Shown: positions 45,050 to 57,606, counted from the stretch's first letter. The stretch: DNA of 64,000 nucleotides from Thinopyrum elongatum (GCA_011799875.1 CM022297.1:514975257-515039256); one strand, 5' to 3'. A program made the numbers and translations. The notes: generated by a model not told the origin, from the sequence alone.

Positions 45050-46234
45050 TTGATTCATTTGAAGAAGCTCCTAAGGCCATGGTCAAGTGGGTTCCCAAGA
45101 CTACGTCAAGTTCTACTTCATCAAGTACAACTACAACTTCAAGGATTCCCATCAAGTTGATGTGGATCCCAAAGAAGAAGAACTAGAGAGTTCTTGAGGG
45201 TGACTCCGCCAACAAACTTCACTCATATTCATTTTGGCGAGGACATGTGCAATCAACTTCCATATCTTGCACTAGTTCATGGAGTCACAAACCCTCTTGT
45301 TGGTAAGACAAGGGACAAGGTAATCCAATGCTTTCATGGACATCATCGTATGTGTGTTTCACTCTATGTCTATGGATATTCTTGCATGTTCCTTGTGGGA
45401 CTAACCCGTGTAGGTATTGAAAGTGCAACTCACTCCAATGGATTGCTCCAAATGATCTACATCAACTTTGAGCATCCACATCTTCAACACCTACATGAAG
45501 TCATCATCGACAAAACCCAAGGTTAGTTCATCCCTCTTAGGGGGGATATCACATCTAGGGGGAGCTTTGCTCTAAAAATTGAGCGAAAGCAACTCAAATG
45601 ATGTGGACACAACAATGCTTTATGTAAAAGTGGTAACCCCACTTGTGCTTAAACGATGAGTATGACCTATGATCAAATGTTCTCATTTGACTCCTAAGTC
45701 AATATACTCATATATAGATGACCTAGTCATCGCCAATTGCTTGATAGATGCTAGAGTGTTTGTGCATGCTTTGCCACATATTTCATTTGCTATCTTATTG
45801 TGTGAGCATGTTGATTGCATAATTTTCTCCATTCGAGGACATCCATTTGTAGTTTTGCTTGTTTGGTTCTTCTTTGGCCAAATGGATGGACAAGAATGCC
45901 TAAGTACTCCCTCTAGCTATCTATGATTTTCTCGTCTCAAACTCTGTTCATGCTACATCACAAAGTTTGATCAAGTCGAATTCGGACCCTCCGGGTGAGG
46001 AGCACTCGGAGCCACCGATCCGTCATGGGCTTAAACTTCCAAAACCTCTTAATGGATTTTGGTCTGACCGATTCATTCCTCTCGGTCACACCGAACTCAT
46101 TGAGTTGATCTAGGTTTTCACCTCGGTGCAACCGATTAGAACAATTTGGTCACACTGAGTTGCAGCAACCGCTTGTAGTTCTGCATCTCGGTGCCACCGA
46201 GTCGTTTCACTCGGTCACACCGACAGTGACTGGG
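45050..46234 (+). other. Non-coding internal part of the Copia-type element
   Basis: Follows gag in copy 2. A short frame remnant encodes a Ser/Thr-rich stretch up to a stop at 45186, then only broken frames. No protease, integrase, RT or RNase H is present, so the element is non-autonomous. From about 45985 the CGGTNNNACCG-type inverted motifs reappear. Confidence 0.6.
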
Positions 46235-46252
46235 TATATATATATATATATG
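46235..46252 (+). promoter_or_regulatory. (TA)n TATA-like promoter of the internal extra ORF
   Basis: A GGTATATATATATATATATG run sits between two blocks of CGGTNNNACCG motifs and ahead of a pyrimidine-rich, exon-like leader (46300-46450). It is a plausible internal promoter for the ORF beginning at 46937. A splice acceptor-like TATTCACAG/GTCAG just before that ATG suggests a leader intron. Confidence 0.4.
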
Positions 46253-46936
46253 TCGCGGGTTAATTTTTGGAAATTTCTTCAAACACCCAACCGTGCCTTC
46301 TTAGCTTTGCCGCCCTCCTGGTCTCCGGATCGTCTCCGTCATCGCCAGTGCCCCCTGCTGCTGGACTCCGTCGCCGTCAATGGAAATCTCTCTCCACCGT
46401 TGTCGCCGTAGCGAGTTCGTCGCCAAGTTAGGGTACGAACTCGATCTCTTTGTGCGTCTTCTTACTCCGATTCTCGCACAAAGATCATTGCCATTGTTCT
46501 TGCCACGATTGAGATCATCCTATCCACCAAAAACTTTGTTAGAATAGATTTGATGCAAAAACTTACGGTTAGGTTTCCGCCGAACTCATCTCGGACCGAC
46601 CGATCTGAAGATTTCGGTCTCACCGATTTGGCTCAGGCCATTGCACAAGTACAACTCGGTCTGACCGAAGTGTACTAATCGGTGTGACCGAGTTCACTTT
46701 CTCTGTGAAACCCTAGCATCTCGGAGTCACCGAACTACATTTTGGTCTGACTGAATTTGTATGTTTAGACTCTGATTGTGCTTCGGTGTCACCGAGTTTG
46801 CCATATCAGTAGCTCAGAAATGCTTTCTGTAGAAAACTAAAGTTAAGTGTTTTCTCAATATTTTTGCAAAATAGATGTGCTTTGTGATGCTCATCCACTC
46901 TATCTATACCCATCTATTCACAGGTCAGTTTCAGCC

Positions 46937-49043
46937 ATGTCAAAGGGCAGTGCCAGTCAGAATCAGTCAGAGGAGCATGTCAATCTCAGTGAAGGCTCTA
47001 GTCCAGAGAGCGGTTATGATGGAGGTAGCAGAAGCACTCCAAGCAATTTGCCTAAGGCTGCTACTAGGCAAAGAAAGAAGAGAAGGTCAGAGTCTGAGGA
47101 TGAAGACTTTGTTGCTGAGGAGGTGACTTCCAAGAAGAAAGCTTTGAGGAAGGAGTACGGTACTGCTGCCACCACCAAGCCAGGACAGAAACAAAAGCAA
47201 CCTGCAAGGAGGAAGCCAATGTCCAAAGTCAGAGCCTCCACTCAACAAACTATGCAGTTCACTCTGGAGCAGTCTGATGATGATGAGGCTGCTGAGGTTG
47301 GGAAGAAGAAGAAGAGAGCAAGAACTACCACTGCAAAGGTGCTTGGAAGATCTTCCATGAGGGAAGATGATGATGAGGAGGAGGAAGAGGCTGCTGCACC
47401 TCCACCAAAGACTCAAAAGCTCATGGGGGATGCTATAAGATCAGGTGCTGCTCCATCTAAGCCCAAGACAGCCCCCAAGCCTACAGCTCAAGCTCCAAAA
47501 CCTTCTGCACCCAAGAGATCCACCAGGAACATTTCTATAGCTGAGAAGAACAAGGCCCCAGTGCCTGAAGTTCAAGAAGATGATGAGCCACTAGTGCTTA
47601 GAAAGTTCAAAGCCAAGATTCCAGATCATAGTGATGATCATCCCATGGCTGAAAACATGAAGTTGAGGAAGGATGCAGGTCTAAGACAGTGGAGACAGAC
47701 TGATCCTTATGCTATCAGGAGAAGGACTTCTGTTGACTATCACTTTCACACCAAGAAACAACAGGATTTCTATGAGACAGTCTTGTTGGACAAGAAGCCC
47801 ATTGTCTGTGACATGAAATGGGTTGACTGGACATATATTGATGATAATGAGGACTACTTCCCAGGAGTACATGAGAGTTTCAGATTGAATGGTGTTGACA
47901 TGTTTGTTGGACAAGAGTTGGCCAAGTGGAATGATGAGATGGTCATGCAATTCTATTCCACAGCTCATTTCTACCCAGATGGAAAGATTGTCTGGATGAC
48001 AGAAGGCACGAGATATCAATCAACAATCTCTGAGTGGGCAAGGTTGATCAATGCACCAGAAGAAGGAGAGAATGATGTGGATGTATATGTCAAGCCTAGG
48101 AAGGATCACAACTCCATGGCGTACATGTACAAGGAAATTCCTAAGGATGCATTGGACACTCACAAGCTTGGATCTGTGTATTATCTGATGTCTGGATTGG
48201 CCACAATGAACACCATCTTGAGGTACACCTTGTTGCCCAAGTCAGGAGATCATAGAATGATCCGTGGTCACTCAATCAACTTGCTCCATATATATGTTTG
48301 ATGTGCCCCAAAAGTTCAAGGTCATGAGTTTGATTGTTGAGACAGTGAAGAGAATAGCAGCTGATCAGAAGAGATCATGTGGATATGCCCCTCACATTCA
48401 GATGTTGATCAACTCCAAGATGGGAACCGGGACATATCTGCTTGACAAAGAGCACCTTCCCCTGAGGCCAGACTTTGAGGACAACGAGGTTGTCATGGAT
48501 GAGACTCATCCTACTTGTGCAGATGCTCAGGAGAAGATAGAGAAGGCAAAGGCTGCAAAAGCAGCAAGTGCACCAAGTGCTTCTACAGTGATGCCCAAGA
48601 CCAAGCAAGATCAACTCACTTATCTACTTGAGGCTACCATGAGGATTGAGAAGGGCTTGGCCACCCTGACTCAGAATCAAGAGAGTCTTGAGAGGATCAT
48701 TGAGACTAAATTTCATGATCTAGATGTGAAGGTCATGTAGATTCAGACCACTGTTGAGAAGATCCAGGAAGAAGTTGAGGACAGGGAGGATAGAGCTACC
48801 ACAGACACATTCCAGAGAGTGCCAAGGGCACAAAGGTCGTCAGCAGTGCCAGTTGTCAGAGACTCCAGAGCTACTACTCCAGCACCTGCAGCAACTGCCA
48901 CCGTTGCACCTTCAATGTCGACCCCTCCAGCTTCATTGACTTCTACATATGCATTTGTTGAAGGACTCCTCTCCACGCCATCTACGCATACCGGAGCATC
49001 AAGCCAGAAGAACACTTCAGGAGCTCCCGAAGATCGTGCCTAG
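46937..49043 (+). pseudogene. Extra ORF with plant transposon-protein-like domain (one frameshift, one stop)
   Basis: Reads from the ATG at 46937 to the stop at 48301, then in another frame through 48740 and on to 49043. There is one frameshift at a TA-rich run near 48285 and one TAG at 48738-48740. The N-terminal ~230 residues are Ser/Lys/Glu-rich and nuclear-protein-like (RQRKKRRSESEDEDF). A conserved-looking domain lies at about residues 270-420 (DFYETVLLDKKPIVCDMKWVDW, with FYSTAHFYPDGKIVWMTEG), resembling the Pfam 'putative plant transposon protein' family. The C-terminus has a helical stretch and a Pro/Ala/Thr-rich tail. Same strand as gag, but ~2 kb away and with its own TATA. Function unknown. 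Confidence 0.65.
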
Positions 49044-49306
49044 ACTGCCGCATAGCACTATGCATTTTCAAGCTTTTTGGTAACTTGTTGCCAAAGGGGG
49101 AGAAAGTGTATAGATCATTAGGCTTCTAGAGAGAGAGTGTTTTGCTCTTTTGGTTTTATCTGCCTTGCTACTTGATACTTTGATCGTTTGCTCATTTGAA
49201 TCATATGCTACAAAGTTGGTTATGCTCGTGAGATACTTATGTGATCATGTGGTTGCCTTAATGTGTGCTTGCTTGATGATATTTATGATATTTGTGTATG
49301 AGCAAT
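49044..49306 (+). other. Trailer of the Copia-type element before the nested insertion
   Basis: Contains CCAAAGGGGGAGAAAG at 49092-49107, a polypurine stretch typical of the 3' region of such elements. No LTR follows because the Gypsy-type LTR interrupts at 49307. Confidence 0.45.
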
Positions 49307-50971
49307 TGATACGTCTCCAACATATCTATAATTTATGAAGTATTCATGCCATTTTTACAATAATTTTATATGGTTTTGGTATGATTTGCATGGAACTAAC
49401 CTGGACTGACACTGTTTTCAGCAGAACTACCATGGTGTTGTTTTTTGTGCAGAAATGAAAGTTCTCCAAATGAGCTGAAACTTTTTGACGATTTTTTTTC
49501 GGAACAAAAGAGACCCCCGGAGCTTTGTGGGAGGGCCAGAAGAGCCACACGGCGGGCACAACCCACCAGGGCGCGCCTGGTGGGCCCGGCTTGCCCTGGT
49601 GAGTTGCGCTCACCTCGAGGCCCATCTTAGCATTAAACCAATGCCAAAAAATCCTATAAATAGAGAAACCATCAGAAATAACCCTAGATCAGAAGTTCCA
49701 CCGCCGCAAGCCTCTGTAGCAATGAAAAACCAATCTAGACCCCGTTCCGGCACCCTGCCGGAGGAGGAAATCATCACCGGAGGCCATCTTCATCATCCCG
49801 GCGGCCACCATAATGAGGAGGGAGTAGTCCACCCTCAGGACTGAGGGTTTGTACCAGTAGCTATGTGTTTAATCTCTCTCTCTCTCGTGTTCTTGAGATG
49901 TCATGATCTTGATGTATCACAGGCTTTGTTAATATAGTTGGATCATATGGTGTATTCCCCCTCTATCTTGTTGTGAATTGAGTTTTCCCTTTGAGATTTC
50001 ATTTTATCGGATTGAATACTTTTATGGATTTGAGAACACTTGATGTATGTCTTGCTATGAATACCTGTGGTGACAATGGGGTATCATATTGATTCACTTG
50101 ATATGTGTTTTGGCACTCAACTCGCGGATTCTCGAGGTGACATTGGGGTAATCTATGCATAGGGGTTGATGCATGTTCTCGTCTTTGTTTCTTCGATAGA
50201 AATCTTGGGGCACTCTTTGAGGTTCTTTGTGTTGGATTGAGTATTATGAATCTGAAATTGTTTGATGCATATCGTATAATCAACCCACGGATACTCGCGG
50301 TGACATTGGAGTATCTAGGTGACATTAGAGTTGGTTGATGTGTATCATATGGTGTTATTTTAGTACGAACTCTTGGATAGATCGATCGGAAAGAATAGCT
50401 TGATGTTATTTTAGTATGAACTCTAGGATAGATTGATCGAAAAGAATAGCTGTGAGGTAGTTTCGTACCCTACAAGCAATTTCTTCTTATGTTCTCCGCT
50501 AGATAAGAACTTTGGAGTGATTCTTCATCACACGTTGAGGGATGGTTATGTGATCCAATTATATTAGCATTGTTAAGAGATTGCACTAGCGAAAGTACGG
50601 ACCCTAGGCCTCATTTTCAAGCATTGCAATACCGTTTGTGCTCCGTTTTATCAATTGCTACCTTGCTGTTTTTTATTTTTCTTATTACAAAAACCAATAT
50701 CTACTATACATATTACACTTTTATCACCATCTCTTCGCCGAACTAGTGCACCTATACAATTTTCCATTGTATTGGGTGTGTTGGGGACACAAGAGACTTT
50801 TTGTTATTTGGTTGCAGGGTTGTTTGAGAGAGACCATCTTCATCCTACACCTCCCACGGATTGATAAACCTTCGGTCATCCACTTGAGGGAAAATTGCTA
50901 CTGTCCAACAAAACTGTGTGCTTGGAGGCCCAACACGAGTCTACAAGAATAAAGTTGCGTAGTAGACATCA
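49307..50971 (+). mobile_element. Gypsy-type 5' LTR, plus strand, 1665 bp
   Basis: Starts TGATACGTCTCCAAC, ends ..GACATCA, followed 10 bases later by an exact tRNA-Asp primer site. The preceding pentamer GCAAT (49302-49306) would be one target-site copy. Contains CT repeats (about 49874-49888). The 3' LTR is beyond the right edge. Confidence 0.8.
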
Positions 50972-50981
50972 AGCTCTTTTC

Positions 50982-50999
50982 TGGCGCCGTTGCCGGGGA
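50982..50999 (+). other. Primer-binding site, tRNA-Asp type
   Basis: TGGCGCCGTTGCCGGGGA is complementary to the 3' end of plant tRNA-Asp(GTC) including CCA. A degenerate second copy, TAGCGCCATTGCCAGGGA, follows at 51044-51061 as part of a ~62-bp tandem duplication. Confidence 0.9.
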
Positions 51000-51158
51000 G
51001 GTTAGGTAACCTGCACTCACACCCCGTCAACGAAGCTCTTTTCTAGCGCCATTGCCAGGGAGGTGAGTGCTTGAAGGTATATCTTTAGATCTTGCAATCG
51101 AATCTTTTAGTTTCTTATTTTATCACTAGTTTGGTTTATAAAAGAAAATTACAAAAAA

Positions 51159-52160
51159 ATGGAATTGAGGTGGCCTCATATTATTCGTCTTTATAATGTC
51201 TTTCGTGAAAATGATGGAAAGGAAAATTATGCTCAATTGATAGAAGAAGAATTCAATAAAATGTTTGGCACAAAATCCATGAATGATGAGCATGATTGCA
51301 ATGTTATTAGTACGAATTCTTTGAATATCCATGATGCTAATGATATGCAAAGCCATAAGCTTGGGGATGCTATGTTTGATGAAGATGATATTTTCAGTCC
51401 CCCAAGTTTTGATGAGAAAATTTATTATGATGAAAGCATGCCTCCTATTTATGATGATTATATTGATGAAAGTGGGTTTGGAAGAGCGTCAACTTTATGT
51501 AATGATGATCCCACTATTTTGGAGGGTGTAGAATCTTATTCTCATAATTATGAAAGTGGATTTGGAGAGGTCATGACTTTATTTAGTGATGAATCCACTA
51601 TTTCGGAAGAGGTTTCAATTAATTATGATGAGAACCAAGTTGCTATCTATGATGATTATGGTGATGACATGTATGATATATTGAATAATGATAACCATGA
51701 AACTTGTCATCATGATTTTAATTTTCAATCACATGATAGTTATTTTGTTGAGTTTGCTCCCACCATTATTCATGAGAATAAATTTGCATATGTGGAGAGT
51801 AATAAAATTTCTATGCTTATGCATCATGAAAAGAATGTTTTATGTGATAGTTATATTGTTGAATTCATTCATGATGCTACTGAAAACTACTATGAGAGAG
51901 GAACTTATGCTTTTACATATTGCAACAATATCAAGTTATCTCTCTATGTGTTGAAAATCTTGAACTTTTGCTTGTTTTGCCTTCCTATGCTAGTTGATTC
52001 TTGCTCCCATAATTTGTTTGCTCACAAAATCCCTATGCATAGGAAGTGGGTTAGACTTAAATGTGCTAGTCACATGCTTCATGATGCTCTTGTTATGTTT
52101 CAATCCTTATCTTTTATGCGAGCATCATTGAACTCATCATGCCTAGCTAAAAGGCATTAA
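51159..52160 (+). CDS. Acidic internal protein of a non-autonomous Gypsy-type element (333 aa)
   Basis: Open frame of 333 codons beginning ~100 bp after the primer sites. It is rich in Asp, Glu, Tyr and Asn with recurring DDY, DESGFG and YDDY motifs (repeat-like segments around residues 100-160), and has no zinc knuckle, protease or RT. The C-terminal ~60 residues (LPMLVDSCSHNLFAHKIP, then RKWVRLKCA) look more structured. No named family recognised. Position fits the single ORF carried by non-autonomous derivatives. Strong AT bias and GAT-rich codons are unlike the host gene at 33 kb. Confidence 0.55.
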   Translation: MELRWPHIIRLYNVFRENDGKENYAQLIEEEFNKMFGTKSMNDEHDCNVISTNSLNIHDANDMQSHKLGDAMFDEDDIFSPPSFDEKIYYDESMPPIYDDYIDESGFGRASTLCNDDPTILEGVESYSHNYESGFGEVMTLFSDESTISEEVSINYDENQVAIYDDYGDDMYDILNNDNHETCHHDFNFQSHDSYFVEFAPTIIHENKFAYVESNKISMLMHHEKNVLCDSYIVEFIHDATENYYERGTYAFTYCNNIKLSLYVLKILNFCLFCLPMLVDSCSHNLFAHKIPMHRKWVRLKCASHMLHDALVMFQSLSFMRASLNSSCLAKRH

Positions 52161-52762
52161 AGAAAAGCGCTTGTTGGGAGACAACCCAACACTTTTACCT
52201 ACTGTTTTTGTGTGTTCACATGATTATGCTACTGTAGTAATCATGTTTTATTGCTTTTGTTTCAACAAAGTGCCAATTAAAGCCTTTGGGATAGGGTGGA
52301 TGATAGTTGACTTGAATCTGTGCAAAAATAGAAAATTTTGCGCTCAGTCCAGGAATTTTAAAAATTCACTAGAATGTGATTTTGATCTGAATTTTTTACA
52401 GGTGATAGATATACGAATTTCCTACACTGTCATAATTTTTCAGAATTTTTGGAGTAGCAGAAGTATGGTTGTTTTCCAGATCATTACAGACTGTTCTTTT
52501 TTGGACAGATTCTGTTTTCAATGCATAGTTTGCTTGTTTCCTAGTTTCTATGGCTTATATTGCTCAATATAAATTATGGAAATGATAAGGTACAGTAGGC
52601 ATTGTGTGAGAACAATTATGAATCTTGTCTTTGACAGTACCAAAGTGAATGATTTGCTTTATCATACTAACCTATCTCACGAAGTTCCGTTAAGTTTTGT
52701 GTGATTGAAGTTTTCAAGTTTTGGCTGAGATGTCGATATGAGGAGAATAAAGAGTTACAATA
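52161..52762 (+). other. Non-coding internal part of the plus-strand Gypsy-type element (left of nested insertion)
   Basis: Starts with 'AAGCGCTTGTTGGGAGACAACCC' after the 333-aa stop. 52395-52760 is a diverged copy of 62765-63110, one unit of a ~700-bp internal tandem repeat. It is interrupted at 52762 by the minus-strand element; the last five bases CAATA are the target duplication. Confidence 0.6.
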
Positions 52763-55700
52763 TGATGCGGCTTGAAGATACGTCGGTATTTCCCTAAAGA
52801 GGAAGGGATGATGCAGCACAGCGGCAGTAGGTATTTCACTCAGTGATGAAACCAAGGTTATCAAACTAGTAGGAGAACCAAGCAACACTACGTAAACAGC
52901 ACCTGCACACAAATAACAAATACTCGCAACCTGACGTGTAAAAGGGGTTGTCAATCCCTTTCGGGCAACGGCGCCAGAAATTGGCAAACGGACATGAGAG
53001 AGTAGTAAATATTGATAGATCGAACGCCAAATAAAATAAAGTGCAGCAAGGTATTTTTGTATTTTTGGTTTAATAGATCTGAAAATAAAAGCAAAGGAAA
53101 ATAGATCGCAAAGGCAAATATTTTAAAGAAGAGACCCGGGGGCCATAGGTTTCACTAGAGGCTTCTCTCGAGAAAAATAGCAAACGGTGGGTGAACAAAT
53201 TACTGTTGGGCAATTGATAAAACTTCAAATAATCATGACGATATCCAGGCAATGATCATTATATAGGCATCATGTCCAAGATTAGTAGACCGATTCCTGC
53301 CTGCATCTACTACTATTACTCCACACATCGACCGCTATCCAGCATGCATCTAGTGTATTAAGTTCATGGATAAATGGAGTAATACAAAGAACGATGACAT
53401 GATGTAGACAAGATCTATTTATGTAGAAATAGACCCCATCGTTTTATCCTTAGTAGCAACGATACATATGTGTCGGTTCCCCTTCTGTCACTGGGATCAA
53501 GCACCGTAAGATCGAACCCACTACAAAGCACCTCTTCCCATTGCAAGATAAATAGATCAAGTTGGCCAAACAAAACCCAAATATCATAGAAGAAATACGA
53601 GGCTATAAGCAATCATGCATATAAGAGATCAAAGAAGACTCAAATAACTTTCATGGATAAAAAGATAGATCTGATCATAAACTCAAAGTTCATCGGATCC
53701 CAACAAACACACCGCAAAAAGAGTTGCATCATATGGATCTCCAAGAGACCATTGTATTGAGAATCAAATGAGAGAGAGAAAGCCATCTAGCTACTAACTA
53801 CGGACCCATAGGTCTACAAAGAACTACTCACGCATCATCGGAGAGGCACCAATGGAAGTGGTGAACCCCTCCATGATGGTGTCTAGATTGGATCTGGTGG
53901 TTCTGGACTCTGCGGCAGCTAGAATTGATTTTCGACGACTCCCCTAGGGTTTCTGGAATATTGCGGTATTTATAGAGCAAAGAGGCGGTTCGGGAGGCAC
54001 CCGAGGTGGGCACAACTCACCAGGGCGCGCCTGGGCCTCTAGGCGCGCCCTGGTGGGTTGTGCTCCCCTCGGAGCACCCCCCAGGCGCTTCTCCGGCCCA
54101 CTGGATGTCTTCTGGTCCAAAAAAATCCACAAAAAGTTTCGCTGCGTTTGGACTCCGTTTAGTATTGATTTCCTGCGATGTAAATAACATGCAAAAAACA
54201 GCAAATGGCACTTGGCACTATGTCAATAGGTTATGTGGCACCCCGGCTCAGAGAACCGTTTTACCCGTGTTTCCAACCAGAGATCATGTCTTCTGGAAAC
54301 ACACAACAACTTGGAACAGAACATAGCTGAACTTTTATTGATAATAGTCGGTACAAGCTCACATATATTACATGATCATCGAGGCCAAAAGCACATCTAG
54401 TGCTACAACAATATCTACATTATTTATCCAACACATCAGGGCCTCGGCACTACTACGAATACTACAGCGGAAGACTACAGCATAGCGGAACATGATAGAA
54501 ACTCCATCCACAGGGACACTGCTGTGGACACATCCTAGGCATCGCAACATGGACCTCGAGACCTCCATCTTAGTCTTCTCCTACATCTGGCATGATACGC
54601 CAAGTGAGTACTTTGAATGTACTCGCAAGCACATAAAAACCAAATATGCAGCAAGTAATAGCACGGCAATGAACAGGTTAAACTTCAAGTGATTCACTTA
54701 CTGTTACCAACTTACTCATCTCTGGGTTACCTCACAACCCTCGGAATACTCGATACCAACGAGTACTTCCGCTCGATAGACAAGTGCTTCCATCATTACT
54801 ACAGTTATTACGGTTGATCACCAAGAGAGGTCTGGTCGGGCTATCCAATACCGTGGACGCGACTATTCGAATAGATTTTTCACTCTGCAGAGGTTGCGCA
54901 CTTTACCCACACTATGGAGCACTGACCTCGTGATCCCATTCGGGTGGACTAGCATTGCTCCAACGAAACATGTCGGACCCGTGACTCTTTCATCGTACCA
55001 CCGATCACACTCCCCCGGAGTCAAGCCTTGGGTGGCCCCGTGTCACCCCGTGACACCTGCCACCGTCGTGGCCTAACTAAACTGTCCCAAACGGGGATGA
55101 CGGCAAACAACTCAACTGGGCTCACAGGGTTATCGCCGTCTACCTAATCAGGGCAGCACGCACGCATAACCCTCCCTCTTTGGAGGTACTGGTGAAAGAG
55201 CACCGAGCTAGACCAAGTCAAGGCCGTCCCATACCGGCAAATGTGGCTGCACGGGTAAGCCCGGATAGGTGACTCTTGACCAACCAACTATGTTTCACTT
55301 AGCGAGCATAGTTATTGATCATATCATTCTGAGTTATCAACTTTAAACATTTAAATATTTTACTATGAATTATGTAGGTTAAATATATGCACGAAATGAA
55401 TATGAATTATGCAATGCTATGAAATGCTTCATAATATGGATGTCCTGGCTTGCCTTGATCAGTTGGGTTGTTCAGAAACTCCTGGTCTTCAAATCCACAA
55501 GATTCTCCTTCTGAAAATATTTTTAAATAGCAAAAGAAAATGTCACATAAAGCCTTTTTATTCACCAACAATTCTGTGAGTATTGAAAAAATACCAAACT
55601 TGATGGAAAAATAGAGGGGTTTAATACAAACACAATGCAAAAAGAATCAGGTTAAATGGACCTTCCTGTAAAAAGTTATTAATAGTCAAAGTTCCTGGTC

Positions 55701-57606
55701 AATCCTGTTAAATAAACAAAAATCAGAAAACAGACGAACGGCCACGTCGAAGGCGTAAACAGAGAATACGCCTCCACTTACCCCTTCGCGCACGCCCCCA
55801 CAGTGGCTGACGGGTGGGGCCGTGCCTGTTTAAAACAGAGGGAGAAGAGAGAGCAGAGGGAGGGGCGGCTCACCGGCGGCGATTGCCGGAGTTAGCGACG
55901 GCGGTTGGGCTCGAGGATGGTGGGGATCGATCGGGTGTTAAACGGAGATTCTCCCTGTACCCGTGGCTCCTCCGGGGAGGGCCGGACGATGTCGCGCCCT
56001 TCTTCTCCGGCGGGTGGTGGCTGCGGTGGTTGACAGAGATGACGATTACGGCGATGATTCGGCCGGGCCGGAGGTCGGGGAGCTCTAGTGGAGTGAACTA
56101 AGCACTATGGTGGTCTCAGGAGGGGCTAAGGTGGAGTGGAGACAGCTGGTGGTGGAGCTCAGCTCGCGGCGGAGCTCCGGCGAAGCTCGAAGCCAGAGGG
56201 CCTCTCGGCCTTGGCTCTTGCTTGGGGAGGCGATTGAGGACGGAGGGAGAGGGGTGAGGAGCTAAACGAAGCCGAGCAGGGCTATTTATAGCCAGAAGTA
56301 TGGGTGCGGCGATCTCTCTGGATCGGCGGCGACGTGGCTCCGCCACTGGCGCAAGGACGGCGAGCTGGCCGTCGTGGCGTGGGGCGAAGCGACGGGAGCG
56401 AGCAGAAGCAATTAATGCGACGAGATAGCTCGGGGGGGAAGACGACGAGCGACGCCGCAGTGTGACCGCATGGGAAAAACAGTGCACGCGGGCGTGGCGG
56501 CCGCCGAGGGCTTCTCCGGCGAGGGCGAGGGTTCTGGAGGGGCAAGGTGGCATCTAGGGATGACGTCGGCATGCTTGGACAAGCTGCCGCGGCGCTGGCG
56601 TCTTGTCTCGACGAGACCCGAGCCTGGCGCGAGGCAGAGCGCGGTGACAACCATGCCAGCACCGTGCTCACCACGGTGCTTGGCATCAGGATGCCATGTA
56701 TGCCTGGCTTTTCTTGTCTAGCACGGCGACCTTCGATCCCTCATTTCACCTGTGTCCTTGGTTTGGCTTGGTTCGGTCTGAGATGAATGGTGGAATCAGC
56801 AACAGTTCCTGACAGAGAACTTGGGAGGGATCTGGAGGGTTAGAGAGATGGAGGTAGGGCCAATGGAGTTGTCCAGAGTGATTTAGGTTGGAAGGACTAG
56901 AAGCTGACCAAATTTGAGGTGATTTGGTTTAAGTTAGAGGGTAGTTCATGTACAAACTCATTTCTTGACCAGAATCAAAATGTTGAAGTGCTGCTCACTA
57001 GAATGATCTCATGGGGTTGAAACTTGGTGGAGGAAAGTTGTTTGGGGCTGTCCTCATGCTATAAAAATTTGAAAGAAATTGGACACTCCTAGCATGCACT
57101 TCCTTCACAAAGGTCCAGACTGACCAGGAGCTAAAAGGAATTATTTTGCAAAGTATATGAAATATTTTATGGAATATTTTTGGATATTGGAGCAAGATAT
57201 AGTCCAAAGTATTTTCAAGAATTATTTGAGAATTTTCTGAGCATCCGAGCTATAGGTTGCTTCACAACCCATAGTAATGCCCTAAATCCTCAAATAAAAG
57301 AAAAGAGTTTTTGGAAAATAATTTTAATTGGAATTTGGATCCTTGGGGTACTTGGCAGTGTTTTGGCAAGGTGATGGAGCTTTGGATTACTTGGAAGAAG
57401 TTTCAAGAATGTCCAAGACCAAGTGAAAGATTCAAAAATCCATTCAAATTCCAAATAAAAACAGAAAAAGTTGTCAAAATCAGGGTGTCACAGGTTAGTA
57501 CCAAAAAATGATATAAAATGACTATAAAATGATTGTAAAACATCCAAGAATGATAATATAACAGCATGGAACAATCGAAAATTATAGGTACGTTGGAGAC
57601 GTATCA
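52763..57606 (-). mobile_element. 3' LTR of the minus-strand Gypsy-type element, split by a solo LTR
   Basis: TGATGCGG (52763) to ..GACGTATCA (57606) in plus-strand reading. Without the 3259-bp solo LTR and one 5-bp duplication it is ~1580 bp. It keeps ~105 bp near the split that the 5' LTR lacks. A tRNA-Asp primer-like CGGGCAACGGCGCCA lies inside at 52962-52976. Confidence 0.85.
54234..57492 (-). mobile_element. Solo Gypsy-type LTR (3259 bp) with TSD GGTTA
   Basis: TGTGGCACCCC at the left and GGGTGTCACA at the right give TG..CA ends with a short inverted repeat. GGTTA flanks both sides (54229-54233 and 57493-57497). I see no second LTR, primer site or coding domain, so this is a solo LTR of a long-LTR family, probably minus-oriented (starting TGTGACACCCTG). 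The GC-rich part at 55770-56720 has promoter/leader character. Short GC-rich frames there are not convincing genes. Confidence 0.88.

Noticed and set aside
55814..56786. Several GC-rich frames inside the solo LTR
   Set aside because: They lie in the GC-rich LTR interior, conflict on both strands and match no family I know.
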